A DNA stretch of 64,000 nt, from positions 1-64,000 of the forward strand of contig NZ_PYGD01000016.1 of NCBI RefSeq assembly GCF_003014535.1, given 5' to 3'. The notes beneath the pieces were generated by a model. That model saw only the letters and a program-made list of their open reading frames with translations, was not told where the DNA came from and did no database searches. This document shows, piece by piece, positions 1 through 7,177 of the stretch. Origin of the DNA: Taibaiella chishuiensis (lineage in GTDB: Bacteria > Bacteroidota > Bacteroidia > Chitinophagales > Chitinophagaceae). Position 1 is the stretch's first letter, and each line of letters begins with the position of its first letter. The translations under genes and the position numbers were made by a program.

Positions 1-94
1 TAGATGTTAGATGTTAGATGTTAGATGTTAGATGTTAGATGTTAGATGTTAGATGTTAGATGTTAGATGTTAGATGTTAGATGTTAGATGTTAG
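1..94. repeat. TAGATGT heptamer tandem array
   Basis: The first 94 bases are about 13 uninterrupted copies of the 7-mer TAGATGT, with no visible variation between units. The array runs off the left edge of the window, so its full length is unknown. The perfect units and the period, which is not a multiple of three, suggest a non-coding microsatellite prone to slippage. Confidence 0.95.
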
Positions 95-280
95 AGGGAG
101 AAGCCGGCTAATTGATGAGATCCTTCGCTGCGCTCAGGATGACAACCGCCCTCTTGATACTTTATACCTGATACCTGATACTAAAAAAATGAGCTCCTTC
201 GCTGCGCTCAGGATGACAGGCGTCTTCCCTTTGCTCAGGATGACACCATTCAACATTCAAAATTCAAAACTCAACATTAA
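95..280. repeat. Intergenic stretch with dispersed short repeats
   Basis: This stretch holds no convincing gene. Two near-identical copies of a 24-base element beginning TCCTTCGCTGCGCTC and ending AGGATGACA lie near 120 and 193. A third shortened copy (TTGCTCAGGATGACA) lies near 229. A tandem ATACCTG pair (about 165-180) and AT-rich ATTCAAAA-type repeats (250-278) follow. The element resembles the dispersed REP-like repeats of many Bacteroidota intergenic regions; that comparison is from memory. Confidence 0.7.
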
Positions 281-1477
281 CTAGTCCGGATTATACTCAT
301 ACGCCACCTCGTAAGGTTGATCGCGCAGTTTGGAGGAGAGCTGACCGATCTGCAGGTCTTCGGCCTGGGGAGTAGGCTCGCATACCGAGTATTGTTTGTC
401 CTTGTATACGATCGCCTGGCCTTCGGGTTTGTCAAATTTAACCGCGATGGTGACATGGGTAGGATACAACAGTACGATCATGGGCAGGTTGTAGACTTCT
501 TTTACCAGGTAGAAAAACAAGGCAGCGCGATCGTCGCAATCGCTGTATTGCGTGAGCAGCGTTTGTTCGGGCGACAGTCTTTTCTCCTTACCGAAATTGT
601 CCTGGTCGCTTTCGTAGAGAAAAGCGTTGCGGGTAAAACGCATCAGGTAATCCACCCCTTTTTTCTGCTTCATACCTTTCAGTATTTCTTTCAGCTCGGG
701 GATAAGCGAATTATAGGTCTGGTGGCTCAGCGGGATATTAAAGTAAGATTCGTAGTCTACTACCGGGTAATTGGTAAAGATGTGCTGGATCTCGCTGTTG
801 AGCAATACTTTAAAATGGTAAGGCTTGTTTTTGTATGTAAACTGGATATCTTTCTGCTGGTATTCGTCGGGGGTAAACTCCGGCAGCTGGGTTACCTTGT
901 ATGAAAAGGCCTGTTGTCCTTCAGGAACGGTTACCTGCACACCGCGCAGGTTATTCTTATTCAGGTCCGTTTTTGCATAATCGTGGATGTTCAGGCATAC
1001 ATATTGTTTGCCGTCCTGCAGGTAATACGGGATATCATATACGTTCTCGTCGCTGCGCACATAAAACAGCAATTCATCCTTAGCCAGCGCCAGCCGGGCA
1101 TCGTAGCCCGATTTGGCCAGCAGGAACCATTTGTATAAGGTATACCTTTCGTAATTTTCGGCTTTGGGACTAAACTGCTGTACCGTTTTCCGGATCAGCT
1201 GGTAATACAGCCAGTCGTTTAATTTGTATTGGCTGCGGTAAGCCAGCAGGGAGGTTACCATAGACGCATAATCGCCGCCGTTTACCGCATCGTAAAATTC
1301 CTGTACGGATGCCTCGGTAGCAGGCCCCCGGAAAGGCACATCCTGCCAGGCGCCCGGATTAAGCCGGATAGAGTCGCCGTAAAAACTGAACGCCATACCG
1401 GCAGCCTCACGTGCCTGCATGCCTAAGGGCAACAGGTACAATAAGATCAGCGAAGTTATGGCGCGTATGGTGCTCAA
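281..1477 (-). CDS. Secreted transglutaminase-like domain protein
   Basis: This encodes a 398-aa protein with an N-terminal signal peptide (hydrophobic stretch at residues 8-22, then MQA). The C-terminal third carries a transglutaminase-like papain-fold signature. The Cys lies in YSDCDDRAALFF (about residue 313), the His in YPTHVTIAVKF about 30 residues later, and an acidic residue follows in the VCEPT segment. Cys-His-Asp/Glu is the usual triad order for this fold. The roughly 280 N-terminal residues are not recognised. A TAAAGTTA at 1496-1503, read on the minus strand as TAACTTTA, could be its -7 element. The enzymatic role is unknown; it may be a protease, a crosslinker or inactive. Confidence 0.75.
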   Translation of the reverse strand: MSTIRAITSLILLYLLPLGMQAREAAGMAFSFYGDSIRLNPGAWQDVPFRGPATEASVQEFYDAVNGGDYASMVTSLLAYRSQYKLNDWLYYQLIRKTVQQFSPKAENYERYTLYKWFLLAKSGYDARLALAKDELLFYVRSDENVYDIPYYLQDGKQYVCLNIHDYAKTDLNKNNLRGVQVTVPEGQQAFSYKVTQLPEFTPDEYQQKDIQFTYKNKPYHFKVLLNSEIQHIFTNYPVVDYESYFNIPLSHQTYNSLIPELKEILKGMKQKKGVDYLMRFTRNAFLYESDQDNFGKEKRLSPEQTLLTQYSDCDDRAALFFYLVKEVYNLPMIVLLYPTHVTIAVKFDKPEGQAIVYKDKQYSVCEPTPQAEDLQIGQLSSKLRDQPYEVAYEYNPD

Positions 1478-1711
1478 TTTTTAATCCGTTTCGTATAAAG
1501 TTACTAAAACTTAACAATAAGATAATATTGCATTTTTCTATCGAAAAGAAAAATCAGGGGTCAGATCCACTTGCCGCTCCCCTATTCCAGCCTCCATAGC
1601 GCTCTTTCCCAGGCAATCCTGCCAGCCGGTTTTGATTTTTAAAGAAATTTTATCATATTGCAGGATGATACGGATATGACGATCATACCCGCAAAAAAGC
1701 TTAGAATTTTC

Positions 1712-1981
1712 ATGAAAAGACTTATCCTGCTTGCCTTCCTGACCACCTCCCTGGTTGCAGCCGTAACCTCCTGCACGAAAAAAGATTGTTACCAGTGCGT
1801 CACTACCATTACAGAAACGATACAGGGCCGGGATCCGCAGGTTATCTCCACGGCAAACCAGGATTACTGTGGCATCGACGAAGACCGTGCACGCGATATC
1901 GAAAATGCGGCTTACCAGAGCCATGTACGTAAAGAAGGCGATCTCACGATCACCCGCGTTACCGCTACCGTTTGCAAATAA
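1712..1981 (+). CDS. Small putative lipoprotein
   Basis: This encodes an 89-aa protein starting at the ATG at 1712. The reading frame stays open further upstream, but only this Met gives a proper signal sequence (MKRLILLAFLTTSLVAA) followed by a lipobox-like VTSC, which predicts lipidation of the Cys. The mature part is short and rich in Cys (CTKKDCYQC, DYCGID, TVCK) and has no recognised domain. Two terminator-like hairpins follow it. The function is unknown. Confidence 0.7.
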   Translation: MKRLILLAFLTTSLVAAVTSCTKKDCYQCVTTITETIQGRDPQVISTANQDYCGIDEDRARDIENAAYQSHVRKEGDLTITRVTATVCK

Positions 1982-2003
1982 TATAACTTATATTGATGTA
2001 GCC

Positions 2004-2030
2004 CCCGCAAACGCATACCGGTTTTGCGGG
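2004..2030 (+). terminator. Imperfect terminator-like hairpin
   Basis: The stem CCCGCAAAC pairs with GTTTTGCGGG, with one extra T. It lies 22 bases after the stop of the small lipoprotein gene. It lacks a strong T-run, so it is weaker than the hairpin at 2085. Confidence 0.45.
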
Positions 2031-2084
2031 CCTTAGTATTGCTCCCGGATAGCGAACCAAGGGATGTCAAGCCTGATTTTTCAG

Positions 2085-2129
2085 ATGCAGGAAGAAAATG
2101 AAAAAATTTTCTTCCTGCATTTTTATTTT
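2085..2129 (+). terminator. Strong rho-independent terminator
   Basis: A perfect 15-bp stem (ATGCAGGAAGAAAAT / ATTTTCTTCCTGCAT) closes a 6-nt loop and is followed by TTTTATTTT. It separates the lipoprotein gene from the next gene at 2419. Confidence 0.85.
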
Positions 2130-2418
2130 ACGGTAATGCCATTAATCTCCCGTCACCAGCATGTTACAGCAACAGGAACCCGGATTGAATGATAACGTTT
2201 TATAAAAAAAACACCAGGCTAATATCTGTCATTCAGTATTCAATACTAGTGCATTACGTATAAACACCTGTTTTAAAATATACGCTAAAACACGCTTATT
2301 TCCGGCTTCGTTTTGATAGACATTTGTGTTACGATCATAAGCAACACAACTTATGAAAAGAGGGAAAACCGAAACCCTGTAAAAAGTAGGACAAACCAAA
2401 CCTCAAAAAACACAAACA
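2130..2418. other. AT-rich intergenic leader region
   Basis: About 290 bases without a coding signal lie between the terminator and the 2419 gene. The region is AT-rich and presumably holds that gene's promoter. No full TTTG-N19-21-TAnnTTTG pair is obvious. Confidence 0.5.
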
Positions 2419-2790
2419 ATGGGATTTTTTGGAAGCGAGCCGATTAACCCGGCCAAGACAACAGTAACCTATCTCTGGACAGGTCTGCGCACACCTGGTA
2501 TTTTTATCGTAGAAGTTCAGGGCGATGCGCCTAACTACTCTTACGGCTTCACGCTGGTGCGTGACCCTAACTTTGTAGGCGGTCTCAAAATCAACTCTAT
2601 GGGCTGGACCGGTCCGCTGGGCCAGGGCACTACGCCGTATACCGTTAAAGGCTCGTTCCCGGGGCAGTTCCAGGAGCAGATCGTGGTTTCCGGTTCCAAT
2701 GGCGATTTCCTGATCAAAGTACAGGAAGTACCGCACGACCAGGTAGACAACTTTATCAAATCGCAGGTTGAAAACGGCGTGCCTGCTTAA
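2419..2790 (+). CDS. Unknown 123-aa cytoplasmic protein
   Basis: This encodes a 123-aa protein with no signal peptide, membrane segment or Cys. Alternating hydrophobic and polar residues, many Gly/Pro/Asn turns and few charges suggest an all-beta fold up to about residue 105. A short charged helical tail follows (VPHDQVDNFIKSQVE). I do not recognise the family. The gene is monocistronic: an isolated leader of nearly 300 bases precedes it and two strong hairpins follow it. The convergent lanthipeptide precursor genes start just beyond, but no functional link can be shown. Confidence 0.7.
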   Translation: MGFFGSEPINPAKTTVTYLWTGLRTPGIFIVEVQGDAPNYSYGFTLVRDPNFVGGLKINSMGWTGPLGQGTTPYTVKGSFPGQFQEQIVVSGSNGDFLIKVQEVPHDQVDNFIKSQVENGVPA

Positions 2791-2810
2791 TGACAACACT
2801 AAACACCTGT

Positions 2811-2889
2811 TTTATGCCGGGGCCGTAACCCCGGCATAAAATAAACAAAGCCCTGTATACCGGTATCGACCGGTGCTACAGGGCTTTTC
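2811..2889. terminator. Double, bidirectional terminator
   Basis: There are two hairpins in a row. The first has a perfect 12-bp stem (TTTATGCCGGGG / CCCCGGCATAAA) at 2811-2840. The second is a longer structure at 2848-2887 (AAGCCCTGTA / TACAGGGCTT with an inner ACCGGT pair), followed by TTTTCT on the plus strand and preceded by AAAATAAACAAA, which serves the minus strand. It fits a shared terminator for the 2419 gene and the convergent precursor gene at 2907. Confidence 0.85.
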
Positions 2890-2906
2890 TGTTATTCCGG
2901 CGTTTT

Positions 2907-3098
2907 TTACACGCAGAAAATCACCGAGCAGGCAATACCACAGGAGTGCATGGTACAGGTGTAATTGAGCGTTTGCTCTTTACAGACATCACCGGTAATA
3001 CCACCGGCAACAGCCTCCTGTTGTTGTGTGTTCAGTGCTACGATGGGCTCCTTGTTGAGGAACAGTTTTTTGTCGAGGGCGATTCTTTGTTTTTTCAT
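2907..3098 (-). CDS. Class I lanthipeptide-type precursor, copy 1
   Basis: This encodes a 63-aa RiPP precursor starting at the ATG at 3098. Residues 1-33 form a leader with the signature of Bacteroidota class I lanthipeptides: LDKKLFLNKE, then a Leu-Asn patch, then a double glycine (AGG, residues 31-33), the likely cleavage site for a C39 or similar protease. The 30-residue core contains five Cys (39, 48, 53, 57, 62) and six Ser/Thr, enough for several lanthionine rings, and ends in CGIACSVIFCV. A tandem paralogue lies at 3253. No LanB dehydratase, LanC cyclase or peptidase-ABC exporter is present in the window, so modification must be supplied from elsewhere or not occur. Confidence 0.82.
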   Translation of the reverse strand: MKKQRIALDKKLFLNKEPIVALNTQQQEAVAGGITGDVCKEQTLNYTCTMHSCGIACSVIFCV

Positions 3099-3186
3099 GA
3101 GGTCATGTGTTTGTTTAGGGATGTGTCCTCCCCTGTCTTTAGTACGGGTACAGCGCCATGGGGCGGTTGTTCGGCGCATCGATAAA
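3091..3186 (-). repeat. Duplicated upstream region of precursor 1 (mate at 3461-3557)
   Basis: The roughly 95 bases upstream of the copy 1 start codon match the equivalent stretch upstream of copy 2 with only about five differences. The match covers the start codon, the ACATGACCTC just before it, and a block ending in CATCGATAAA. The block lies between the two genes and may be an untranslated leader or promoter. It is more conserved than the core peptides. Confidence 0.8.
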
Positions 3187-3252
3187 AAGGTAGAGCATCC
3201 TCAGATAAGCTGCCGGCTAAGGCCGGGGTCTGAAGGGCATGTGTTAGCGCGC

Positions 3253-3468
3253 TTATGCACAGAAAATAACGGTACAGGCGATACCCAGCGAATGCGTGGT
3301 GCAGCCGTATTGGGCGGTATTGCCACCGCACAGGTCAGGAATCTTGGTCACCATGCAGCGTTCGGTGGCTCCGCCTACTATTACATTTTGTACCTGTGTA
3401 TCCAGTTGGGCAATGGTTTCTTTGTTAAGGAACAGTTTTTTGTCCAGGGTCATTTTTTGCTTTTTCAT
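3253..3468 (-). CDS. Class I lanthipeptide-type precursor, copy 2
   Basis: This encodes a 71-aa paralogue of the precursor at 2907, on the same strand and just upstream of it. Both begin MKKQ and share LDKKLFLNKE and a double glycine at residues 32-33. The 38-residue core has five Cys (38, 47, 56, 65, 70) and many Thr. Its C-terminus (CTTHSLGIACTVIFCA) parallels that of copy 1, whereas the first half of the core differs freely. Such a pair may yield two related products or a two-component lantibiotic. The LNKE-GG leader is that of the Bacteroidota class I lanthipeptide family, to which the pinensins of Chitinophaga belong. Confidence 0.83.
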   Translation of the reverse strand: MKKQKMTLDKKLFLNKETIAQLDTQVQNVIVGGATERCMVTKIPDLCGGNTAQYGCTTHSLGIACTVIFCA

Positions 3469-3557
3469 GAGGTCATGTGTTTGGTTAGGGATGTGCCCTC
3501 CCCTGTCTTCAGTACGGATACAGCGCCATGGGGGCGGTTGTTCGGCGCATCGATAAA
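3461..3557 (-). repeat. Duplicated upstream region of precursor 2 (mate at 3091-3186)
   Basis: This is the second copy of the roughly 95-base block described for precursor 1, differing by a few substitutions and one extra G. An AT-rich stretch with an inverted repeat, probably the promoter region, lies directly upstream on the minus strand. Confidence 0.8.
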
Positions 3558-3562
3558 CATAT

Positions 3563-3599
3563 TAGTAGAATCGATGCTATAAAAGTATTATTTCTACTA
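3563..3599 (-). promoter_or_regulatory. Inverted repeat upstream of the precursor genes
   Basis: TAGTAGAA (3563-3570) and TTCTACTA (3592-3599) form an 8-bp inverted repeat with a 21-base AT-rich spacer. It sits about 95 bases ahead of the second precursor's start codon. Read on the minus strand, the spacer contains TACTTTTA, a poor -7 match. It could be an operator or hairpin controlling the RiPP genes; this is inference. Confidence 0.4.
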
Positions 3600-3788
3600 T
3601 AAGGATGAGTTATATTAAGAATAATTTAAGATTATTTATTATTTACATGAAAACAAAATACAGGTTGAAAACCTAAACAGGTAAAGGTTTCGTAAGCAAA
3701 ATGCATAGTTATTACCTACTTTCGTAAAAAGGTCGCAGAACGAATAGTGTATTCGCTTATCACAGGTGTACCGCCAATCCCGTAGTTT

Positions 3789-4520
3789 ATGAAAACGATC
3801 CTGCTGCTCTTCCATTTCGTATTTATCGCTATACAGGTAAAGGCACAGCAGATTACAACCGGCCAGGCAACGCCACAACAGCGCCTCAGATTTTCCGTCC
3901 TTGTAAACCCGGGGCTCCCTTATTTCCTGGAAGATAGTTCGGCATTTGTTAGTGGCAATACTGCCATTTACCAGTCCCGGGAGTATGACCAATCTTACCG
4001 TTGCCCAAGGTATACTTATGATAGCCTCAGCGCCGGCAGGTACACTTTTTATACCCGTGACTTCTGGGGACATGTACGCACCTGCAACATCGCCTTGCAA
4101 CACGATACCACAATCCTACTGCCTGCCGATTATTATGAACAGGTAAATACGATTCCTTTGGAAGTATTGAAGGATGCCGACAGTATCCAATTACTTTATC
4201 GTGCTACCGGCTGCTTCCTGCTCCGCACCGAAAAACTAACCTTGTTGAAAACCAGGCGTGGTAAAAGCTATACCGTTATCCGTACACTGGTTGAACCAGG
4301 GAAAACAGATCGTATCTTTCACGTACCTGCCAGTATTATAACCGATCTGCATCATACGCTATCGGCCATGGACAAAACACCAGCCGGCGAAATCAGCACC
4401 ACACAAAAAAGCATTTGGATATTGGCAGGCAATAAACTCTTTCATTATCACGACCCCGCTAATAAATGGAAAGGGTATGACGCCTTTACGGGTAGATGGT
4501 TGCAAAGAAAAAAGCAGTGA
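3789..4520 (+). CDS. Secreted protein of unknown function, 243 aa
   Basis: This encodes a 243-aa protein with a clear signal peptide (MKTILLLFHFVFIAIQVKAQ, cleavage after KAQ). The mature protein is rich in Thr, Tyr and Arg and predicted largely beta. It contains no motif I recognise and no T9SS sorting domain, so it is probably periplasmic. TACTTTCG at 3717-3724 resembles a Bacteroidota -7 element, which would give a leader of about 60 bases. It is transcribed away from the lanthipeptide precursors and could share their divergent control region; a functional link is only suggested by position. Confidence 0.72.
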   Translation: MKTILLLFHFVFIAIQVKAQQITTGQATPQQRLRFSVLVNPGLPYFLEDSSAFVSGNTAIYQSREYDQSYRCPRYTYDSLSAGRYTFYTRDFWGHVRTCNIALQHDTTILLPADYYEQVNTIPLEVLKDADSIQLLYRATGCFLLRTEKLTLLKTRRGKSYTVIRTLVEPGKTDRIFHVPASIITDLHHTLSAMDKTPAGEISTTQKSIWILAGNKLFHYHDPANKWKGYDAFTGRWLQRKKQ

Positions 4521-4926
4521 CCTACTATTGCAACTGTCGTGATATATCATTACCCTCATCTTGCTCTTGCACAAAAAGAACAAGCTTAACTGGCACAGGA
4601 AAGGATGCGTACACGAGCGGGGGGATTCATAGTTTAGGGAATATTTTAGTTGTGTAGATATGCATTTTTGATATAAAACAGGTCCCATAATCCTTTCATA
4701 TTTTGATCCCAGATCACCAGTACATGTTTAACAGCTGGGTTCAAAATCTTTGACCAGTCAACAATGCGCGAATACGGCCTGCTACCTTCGCCCGCAGAGG
4801 TATAGAACAAGGCTATAGTTGCAAGATAAAACTATGTTTCGCCATACACAAATCAGGTAGAAACACCTGTATACCGCCAGGCAGGAATACCTACTTTCGT
4901 CCTCTACATAAAATATAACAGTACGC
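4521..4926. other. Gene-free intergenic region
   Basis: About 400 bases hold no plausible gene, RNA or strong hairpin. The only recognisable element is TACTTTCG at 4892-4899, a candidate -7 box 27 bases ahead of the 4927 gene. Confidence 0.6.
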
Positions 4927-5184
4927 ATGAATACCCTCAAATTTGCACCTGTAAATAAGACCCGCTCTTTGACACCTGGCGAACGTACCTGGGCTCCGGC
5001 AAGTAAGGCTGCCAAGCGCAGCGCCGACAACCCTAACCTTTGCGTAACACAGGACGATAGCGAACTATCCGAAATTGGCGGCTTTATTGATATTGCAGAA
5101 GTGATCAGCTTTTACATCGACAATGGAGTAATGCCTGTTGCTGATATGAAAAAGCTGTACAGGGACTTACAGGCGCAACAGTAA
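4927..5184 (+). CDS. Small protein of unknown function, 85 aa
   Basis: This encodes an 85-aa soluble protein with no signal peptide. The N-terminal 30 residues are basic and Pro/Ser-rich (TPGERTWAPASKAAKRS). The C-terminal half is acidic and probably helical (FIDIAEVISFYIDNGVMPV, then DMKKLYRDLQAQQ). The family is not recognised. A -7-like TACTTTCG lies 27 bases upstream of the ATG, which supports transcription. It lies between the secreted 243-aa protein and the S66 peptidase, with no sign of co-transcription. Confidence 0.55.
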   Translation: MNTLKFAPVNKTRSLTPGERTWAPASKAAKRSADNPNLCVTQDDSELSEIGGFIDIAEVISFYIDNGVMPVADMKKLYRDLQAQQ

Positions 5185-5376
5185 TTAGCATCAACAACAA
5201 AGAGCCTGGGGTAAAACTTAACTCCCCCATGGTGAGACACTTCGCGCGGCTCAGTGTGACCGATGTGAGGATAAGCATGATCGATCAAGCAGGCAAGACG
5301 TACCAGTTACGGCAATTAAATATAACCCGGCAACGGAAGGCAACAGTTCACCCTCACAACTATAACCCCAAGCCTG

Positions 5377-5384
5377 TATTTTTG
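5377..5384 (+). promoter_or_regulatory. -7 element of the S66 peptidase gene
   Basis: TATTTTTG matches the Bacteroidota -7 consensus TAnnTTTG exactly and lies 23 bases ahead of the ATG at 5408. No clear -33 TTTG is seen at the usual distance. Confidence 0.55.
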
Positions 5385-5407
5385 CACCAAGCATAAGTAT
5401 AGAAACT

Positions 5408-6442
5408 ATGGAACTGATTACCCCTCAAGGCTTACAACCGGGCGATAAGATAGCAACCGTATCGCTATCCTGGGGCGCAGCCGGCGAGCTGCCCCACCGC
5501 TACGCCACCGGGAAAGAACGATTGGAAAAAATATTCGGCCTGGAGGTCATTGCCACCACGCATGCCCTGGAACCCGCCGACTGGATCTACAACAACCCGC
5601 AGGCACGGGCCGCAGACCTTATGGAAGCCTTTGCCGACCCGACAGTAAAAGCCATTATCGCTAACATCGGCGGCGAAGACAGCGTGCGTATGCTGCCCTA
5701 TATCGACCTCGGTATCATCCGCAACAACCCCAAGATCTTCCTGGGGTTTTCGGATAGCACCATCACTCACTTTATATGCATGAAAGCCGGTCTGGGCTCG
5801 TTTTACGGTCCTGCGCTGCTTACAGGCTTTGCAGAAAATGTAGCGATGCACGACTACCAGGTTGCCGATATCAAACGGACGCTTTTCAGCAGGGAAGTCA
5901 TAGGCCAGGTAAAAGCCAACGAAGCAGGCTGGACCTCCGAATTCGTGGATTGGTTCGACCCATCGCTACAGCATACGCAACGGAAATTGGAACCCGCTAC
6001 GGGATGGCGTTTCGTAAGCGGCAGCGGCGTCGTACAGGGCAGGCTTATAGGCGGTTGTATGGAAGTAATGGAAATGCTGAAAGGCACGGAGTATTGGCCG
6101 GAATTAAGCGTATGGGAAGATAGTATCCTGTTTTTCGAAACCTCTGAAGATAAGCCCTGGCCGGGGTTTGTACGCTACTGGATCAGGAACTATGCAAGCC
6201 TGGGTATCCTGCAGCGGGCAAAGGGTATTATTCTGGGCCGCCCTTACGATAACCTTTATGCGCTGGAATATGAAACAGAGCTCTTGAAGGTATTGAACGA
6301 AGAGGGCCTGACGGACATGCCCGTGATTACCCGGATGGATTTCGGGCATACCGCGCCGGTATTTACGATCCCTTATGGCAGGCTGGCCGAAATAAATTGT
6401 GACCAGCAATCTTTCTCGATCCTCGAACCCGGCGTGCGTTAA
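5408..6442 (+). CDS. S66 peptidase, MccF / LD-carboxypeptidase family
   Basis: This encodes a 344-aa cytoplasmic serine peptidase of clan S66. The N-terminal domain has GDKIATVSLSWG, IIANIGGEDSVRMLPYID and the nucleophile-elbow segment FLGFSDSTITHF (Ser about residue 118), followed by FYGPALLTGF. The C-terminal domain carries the GRLIGG motif (about residue 215), an acidic LFFETSED stretch and the catalytic-His region FGHTAPVFTIPYG near residue 318. Spacing and these landmarks resemble MccF, the microcin C immunity enzyme, more than the roughly 300-aa murein LD-carboxypeptidase LdcA. Substrates could be murein tetrapeptides or acylated aminoacyl nucleotides; sequence alone does not decide. 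It is probably monocistronic. Confidence 0.88.
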   Translation: MELITPQGLQPGDKIATVSLSWGAAGELPHRYATGKERLEKIFGLEVIATTHALEPADWIYNNPQARAADLMEAFADPTVKAIIANIGGEDSVRMLPYIDLGIIRNNPKIFLGFSDSTITHFICMKAGLGSFYGPALLTGFAENVAMHDYQVADIKRTLFSREVIGQVKANEAGWTSEFVDWFDPSLQHTQRKLEPATGWRFVSGSGVVQGRLIGGCMEVMEMLKGTEYWPELSVWEDSILFFETSEDKPWPGFVRYWIRNYASLGILQRAKGIILGRPYDNLYALEYETELLKVLNEEGLTDMPVITRMDFGHTAPVFTIPYGRLAEINCDQQSFSILEPGVR

Positions 6443-6454
6443 CCACTTATAAAC

Positions 6455-6490
6455 AAATAAGCCTTTTACGGGGCCTTATTTCCTGTTTTT
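6455..6490 (+). terminator. Terminator-like hairpin after the S66 gene
   Basis: AAATAAGCC and GGCCTTATTT form a 9-bp stem, allowing one bulged base, with a short loop. It is followed by TCCTGTTTTT and lies 12 bases beyond the S66 stop codon. Confidence 0.5.
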
Positions 6491-6706
6491 ATGGCCTATT
6501 GCGGACCATAGCGCAGCAAACAAGGCTTCGACCTCTTTTGCAGGCTGGTAGCGCGTTCCAGACCTATACCCGGAACTTCCGCCGCCAGCCTGTACCATTT
6601 TCTTGACATTTTTTTGACTTTTTCTTGACAAACGCTTTTAACTTAGATGATAAATACATATATTTGAGGTACCGAAAAAAAAGATTGTCACAAAAATGTC
6701 TTTGTT

Positions 6707-7177
6707 ATGATTAAATTAAGAACGCTTTCAGGGTTGATGATGCTTCTTTTAATCATTTCCTGTAAAAAGAAAGAGATTGAACAAGTATCCACCTGGTATT
6801 TCAACGGCCGGCAGACTTCTACCACGGCCGTAAACATCTCTGAGAACCAGAGTGGTTCTTTCCTTTTTGCAGCAGACAGGGAGACCAGTTCCTTCGATCG
6901 CAAAAGCGGTTTTATACTGAATTGCGGTGCAGGCAGCTTCCCGCCGGTAGGCTCTTACTCTTTATACAACGGTCCTTTATCGCCCGATCTTTCGCTTTTA
7001 CGGTTATTCATTTTCAACAACGGACAGGAGTACCGCTTGTCTAAAAACAACCAGGCGACGATCTCCATTGTGGTTGCCGATAAAAAACGGAAATTCGAAC
7101 TGCCGGAAGTCTGGTTTACCAATGTGATGGACGACGAAGACAGCGCTTTGGTAAAAGGCACCTTCTGCGAACCCTGA
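6707..7177 (+). CDS. Putative lipoprotein, 156 aa
   Basis: This encodes a 156-aa protein with a lipoprotein signal: a hydrophobic stretch (LMMLLLIIS) ends in the Cys at residue 19, directly followed by KKKEIE. The mature part looks beta-rich, with Phe/Tyr-Gly turns (SFLFAADRE, GSYSLYNGP, LFIFNNGQEYRL). It recalls small Bacteroidota lipoproteins that bind nothing known; no family is recognised. An upstream TTGAC-rich stretch (6602-6630) and an AT-rich leader precede it. Confidence 0.7.
   Translation: MIKLRTLSGLMMLLLIISCKKKEIEQVSTWYFNGRQTSTTAVNISENQSGSFLFAADRETSSFDRKSGFILNCGAGSFPPVGSYSLYNGPLSPDLSLLRLFIFNNGQEYRLSKNNQATISIVVADKKRKFELPEVWFTNVMDDEDSALVKGTFCEP

Noticed and set aside
81-284. Open frame covering the heptamer array and short repeats
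   Set aside because: It is composed of repeats and low-complexity sequence; no plausible domain or start context.
317-904. Open reading frame on the plus strand opposite the transglutaminase-like gene
   Set aside because: It is antisense to a gene with a signal peptide and catalytic motifs; its own translation has no family features.
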